Assembly: GCA_934792465.1 (NCBI GenBank)
Contig: CAKVOK010000005.1
Coordinates: 1 to 64,000 of the forward strand
DNA length: 64,000 nucleotides
Direction: 5' to 3'
DNA from: an uncultured Clostridia bacterium
Lineage (GTDB): Bacteria > Bacillota > Clostridia > RUG12999
The notes beneath the pieces are model-generated. The model did no database searches. It was not told the DNA's origin and saw only the letters and a list, made by a program, of their open reading frames with translations. Below are positions 61,453-64,000 of the stretch, in pieces. Every line of letters starts with the position of its first letter. Position 1 is the first letter of the stretch. A program made the position numbers and the translations under genes.

Positions 61453-63171
61453 TTATCTGTAATCTTCCGCTGCCGAGTACGGAATCTTTATTGTAATATC
61501 AGTACCTTTGTTTTGCTCACTCGACACTTCAAACATTACATTATTGCCAAAATAAAGCTTGAATCTTTTCTCTACATTTTTGAGTCCCATACTTTTGGAA
61601 CTATGTGGTGTTTCCATATCAAAGCCATCGCCGTTATCGCTTGTTTTTATGCACAGAATATCATCTTTTCGGCTTACGTCTATAGTTATTTTTCCGTTCT
61701 CTTTTCTTCCCAAATTACCGTGAAAAAAGCTATTTTCAACAAGAGGCTGCAAAGCAACTCTCGGTATCGGAAAATCGAGTACGTCATCATTCGCCCTGAC
61801 ATTAAAACTCACCGGATATTGATTCTTATAATTCGCAAGGACAACATATTTTCTTAAATTACAAAATTCATCTTTCAGCGGAACAAGCGTTTCATTTTTG
61901 CTGTCGAGCCCGTATCTTAACAACTCGCCGAGCAGTCCTATCATTTCCGAAACATCGCTGTCATCGTTCACTTCACTTGTCATCTGTATTATCTCAAGTG
62001 TATTGTATATAAAATGAGGGTTTATCTGCTCCTGCAAAACTTGTTTTTCCATGCTTGCAATATCCCTCTCCTTCGTTTTGATATATTGCATTAAATTTTC
62101 AATTTTTACGAACATATCATCATATAAGCTTTCTGCCTGGTCAACGCTTGCCACAGATATTTTGCGGTTATCGTTTTTCTGCATATATGCGCCGGCAAAA
62201 TCTTCAAGCTTTTTTGAAAACTCAATCAGAAGCGATAAAATCTTTCTGATTATTCTGTTTCCTATGATAACACATGCGGCAATTATAACAATCGCAATAC
62301 CCAGATATACAAGGCAGACGTATATATATTTTTTAACAATATCGTTCTTATTAAAAATGTACATGTAAAAATCGCCGGTTATATATGATTTTTTACATAT
62401 TATCTCCGTACCGTTTTCCGCTTCGTGCAGTATATTATTTGTCATGCGGTTTTTCTCTGCAATTTTTTTATATACCTGTTTTTCAAGTTTAATATTTCCG
62501 TTTTTATATACGCAAGTACCGTCATCTTTAAGTATAACAAAGCTTCCGTTCTTATTCTCGGAATTTACACCTGCCGTTGAATTGATAAATTCTTCCGACA
62601 CGCCTATATCTACAATGAACGGCTTATTATCAACCCTATACGACTTGGACAATACAATAATCTGTTTTGTATCGTTTGACGGCTTTATCTTATCCACTAT
62701 TCTTATCTTACCTGTATTATCCTTGTTGTAAACATCTACAAACTGTTTATATTCACAATCGTAAATCACCTTATCGTAAGCGTTGCCGTATCTCAAAATA
62801 ACTTCATCGTCGTTCATTATACTTATATATTCAAAATAGTCAACCGAGTTTTCAAGAACATTCAGTATATCGGTAATATTTTTAAGTTCAGTTTCATTAT
62901 TTTTTGATGAATCCAGACTTTTTATATATCGGTTTGTTATCAAATGGTCCATTGCAGTCGATATATTTAAAAATTTTTCATCAAGCCGCTCCGATGCATA
63001 TTCAATTGTACTGTTAGATTCCTTTTCCGCATTTTCAAATATTATCTTGCTTGTAATAATACCGCTGCACAGTATCAGCACAAAGACAATAAACAGCATT
63101 ATACCGGCAAGCGACAAAGTAAGCTGTTTATAAATATTTGCTTTTCTAAAAAACTTATAAATTTTACACAC
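61453..63171 (-). CDS. sensor histidine kinase (YesM-like)
   Basis: 572 residues. GTG start preceded by a G-rich ribosome-binding site. Membrane helix (~16-40), extracellular sensor domain (~41-280), second helix (VCLVYLGIAIVIIAACVII), HAMP-like linker, His_kinase domain with phospho-acceptor in LQEQINPHFIYNTLEIIQM, and an HATPase domain with DNGDGFDME and SMGLKNVEKRFKLYFG. The YesM/YesN arrangement senses extracellular oligosaccharides. Transcribed with the response regulator gene. Confidence 0.92.
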   Translation of the reverse strand: MCKIYKFFRKANIYKQLTLSLAGIMLFIVFVLILCSGIITSKIIFENAEKESNSTIEYASERLDEKFLNISTAMDHLITNRYIKSLDSSKNNETELKNITDILNVLENSVDYFEYISIMNDDEVILRYGNAYDKVIYDCEYKQFVDVYNKDNTGKIRIVDKIKPSNDTKQIIVLSKSYRVDNKPFIVDIGVSEEFINSTAGVNSENKNGSFVILKDDGTCVYKNGNIKLEKQVYKKIAEKNRMTNNILHEAENGTEIICKKSYITGDFYMYIFNKNDIVKKYIYVCLVYLGIAIVIIAACVIIGNRIIRKILSLLIEFSKKLEDFAGAYMQKNDNRKISVASVDQAESLYDDMFVKIENLMQYIKTKERDIASMEKQVLQEQINPHFIYNTLEIIQMTSEVNDDSDVSEMIGLLGELLRYGLDSKNETLVPLKDEFCNLRKYVVLANYKNQYPVSFNVRANDDVLDFPIPRVALQPLVENSFFHGNLGRKENGKITIDVSRKDDILCIKTSDNGDGFDMETPHSSKSMGLKNVEKRFKLYFGNNVMFEVSSEQNKGTDITIKIPYSAAEDYR

Positions 63172-63187
63172 CCCCCGTTGTTTAAGG

Positions 63188-63236
63188 CAAAAACCGCTCC
63201 TGTTTGATATAAATATTACAACACGGAGCGGTCTTT
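63188..63236 (-). terminator. terminator after the sialidase-fold gene
   Basis: ACCGCTCC-TGTT pairs with AACA-CGGAGCGGT around an AT-rich loop; on the minus strand followed by TTTTTG. It lies just before the YesM gene and ends the upstream transcript, so the two-component genes need their own promoter close to 63172-63187. Confidence 0.7.
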
Positions 63237-63273
63237 ATATTTAGTTTTTATTATGCTTTATCCGCTGTCCGTA

Positions 63274-64000
63274 TTATTCTTCGACGGTAACCGTTTGAGT
63301 TATGATTGTTTTTCTCTTAACCCCGTTTTCATCCGGATAGTAAAAATCGGAATATATTATTATCGCTGTATTATCGTCTACTGCGGCTATGTAACAATTG
63401 CAGCACGAACCTACCCACTGATGGAACGTCGGTGTTTTAACCTTCTCGTTTTTCAATGCGCTTCTGTCGTTCGGCGTCATAATTTCAACAGGCTCGTCCC
63501 ATTCCACAGCATGTATATCCCTCGTTGCACGCACATATATGCCAGGTCTGCCGTATATTGCAATAATCGTTCCGTTTCCAAGCTTGCACATACGAGGGTA
63601 TACTCCTGCGTCGGCAAAGCGTATCGGCTTATCCCATGTATATCCGTTGTCATGCGAATGTGTTATGTACATCGGCGACCAGTGCCTTCCACCGGCACAC
63701 GTGTTGTTTACACGCATAAGCATAACTGCGGAACCGTCCTCGGCAAATTCAAAATCCGCCTCAACATATCCGCCCTCAACATAAGCATAAGGATTTTCAT
63801 TAATATCAGGTATATACGGCACTTTGCTCCTAAATTTCCAACTTCTGCCGCTATCCTCTGACACAAGTAAACACATAGATGCATACCTCGTGTATGCTGC
63901 GTCTTTACCAATCAAATCACCGTCGCCGCTTACTCTCACCATCCAAAGCGTTCCGTCCGGTGCTTTTCTTACATTTCCTCCAATAGCAGAAACTCCGAGT
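63274..64000 (-). CDS. BNR/sialidase-fold protein, partial (5' end beyond window)
   Basis: At least 242 codons; the frame continues open past position 64000 with no start. Asp-box-type motifs SEDSGRSWKF and SHDNGYTWDKPI mark a sialidase-like beta-propeller; also GRHWSPMYITHSHD and GNGTIIAIYGRPGIYV. No signal peptide is visible because the N-terminus is missing. Could be an exo-sialidase, another glycan-processing enzyme or a BNR glycosidase of the same locus. No sialic-acid catabolic genes are visible nearby, so a sialidase function is uncertain. Confidence 0.7.
   Translation of the reverse strand, partial: LGVSAIGGNVRKAPDGTLWMVRVSGDGDLIGKDAAYTRYASMCLLVSEDSGRSWKFRSKVPYIPDINENPYAYVEGGYVEADFEFAEDGSAVMLMRVNNTCAGGRHWSPMYITHSHDNGYTWDKPIRFADAGVYPRMCKLGNGTIIAIYGRPGIYVRATRDIHAVEWDEPVEIMTPNDRSALKNEKVKTPTFHQWVGSCCNCYIAAVDDNTAIIIYSDFYYPDENGVKRKTIITQTVTVEE

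Noticed and set aside
63274..64000. Firm assignment as a sialidase
   Set aside because: Only Asp-box-like motifs are visible, the N-terminal half is outside the window and no sialic-acid genes are nearby.

Overview
The window looks like chromosome from a low-to-moderate GC, spore-forming member of the Clostridia, probably a carbohydrate-degrading gut or anaerobic-digester organism. It carries a complete spoIIIAA-AH operon, a cotJABC spore-coat cluster, gatCAB, a tandem glycine riboswitch, many S-layer-homology (SLH) proteins, cohesin and dockerin domains and a YesMN/CUT1 sugar-uptake locus. I cannot name a genus from the sequence; polysaccharide-degrading, SLH-rich Clostridia such as Monoglobus are a reasonable comparison, not an identification.

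Layout. 0-1.4 kb: degraded DNA (hairpin, frameshifted Cys-rich small gene) abutting a cotJABC cluster whose cotJC is cut short. 1.5-3 kb: a catalytically dead RAYT-like (REP-associated tyrosine transposase) gene with a palindrome at its 3' end, then two radical-SAM-linked genes (to 4.9 kb). 4.9-15.4 kb: a minus-strand housekeeping run (promoter at 15.35 kb) of a JAB/MPN-like membrane protein, ligA, gatC, gatA, gatB, rnr, NUDIX, Gfo/Idh oxidoreductase and a SanA/DUF218 protein. 15.4-19.9 kb: the spoIIIA operon. 20.1-20.3 kb: tRNA-Thr and tRNA-Tyr with a consensus promoter. 20.4-23.8 kb: tspO, a stand-alone ParB-like gene, and a glycine riboswitch driving an alanine/glycine:Na+ symporter.

23.9-31.9 kb is the most striking region. 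Three surface-protein genes on the minus strand encode an SLH-anchored cohesin protein, a 1407-residue cohesin/dockerin/LRR/InlB-repeat protein and a double-cohesin protein. They are headed by a 189-bp segment that carries a near-perfect sigma-A promoter and is flanked by exact 27-bp inverted repeats with a dif-like core. A XerC/D-type tyrosine recombinase gene sits 9 bp from one repeat. In the sequenced orientation the promoter points away from the surface genes and into a terminator made by the repeat itself. Inversion would aim it at them. I read this as a phase-variable ON/OFF switch for a cohesin-dockerin surface assembly.

32.1-38.2 kb: a plus-strand MacA/MacB-like export operon plus an SLH protein, whose promoter has tandem 11-bp repeats. 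38.2-39.0 kb: a fragment of an SLH-family gene bracketed by palindromes, one of which resembles the palindrome next to the RAYT-like gene. 39.2-63.2 kb: a large minus-strand polysaccharide-utilisation locus: YesM/YesN two-component system, two lipoprotein binding proteins and two CUT1 permeases (no ATPase), several SLH or secreted proteins and two large secreted clan GH-A glycoside hydrolases. At the right edge is a partial BNR/sialidase-fold protein.
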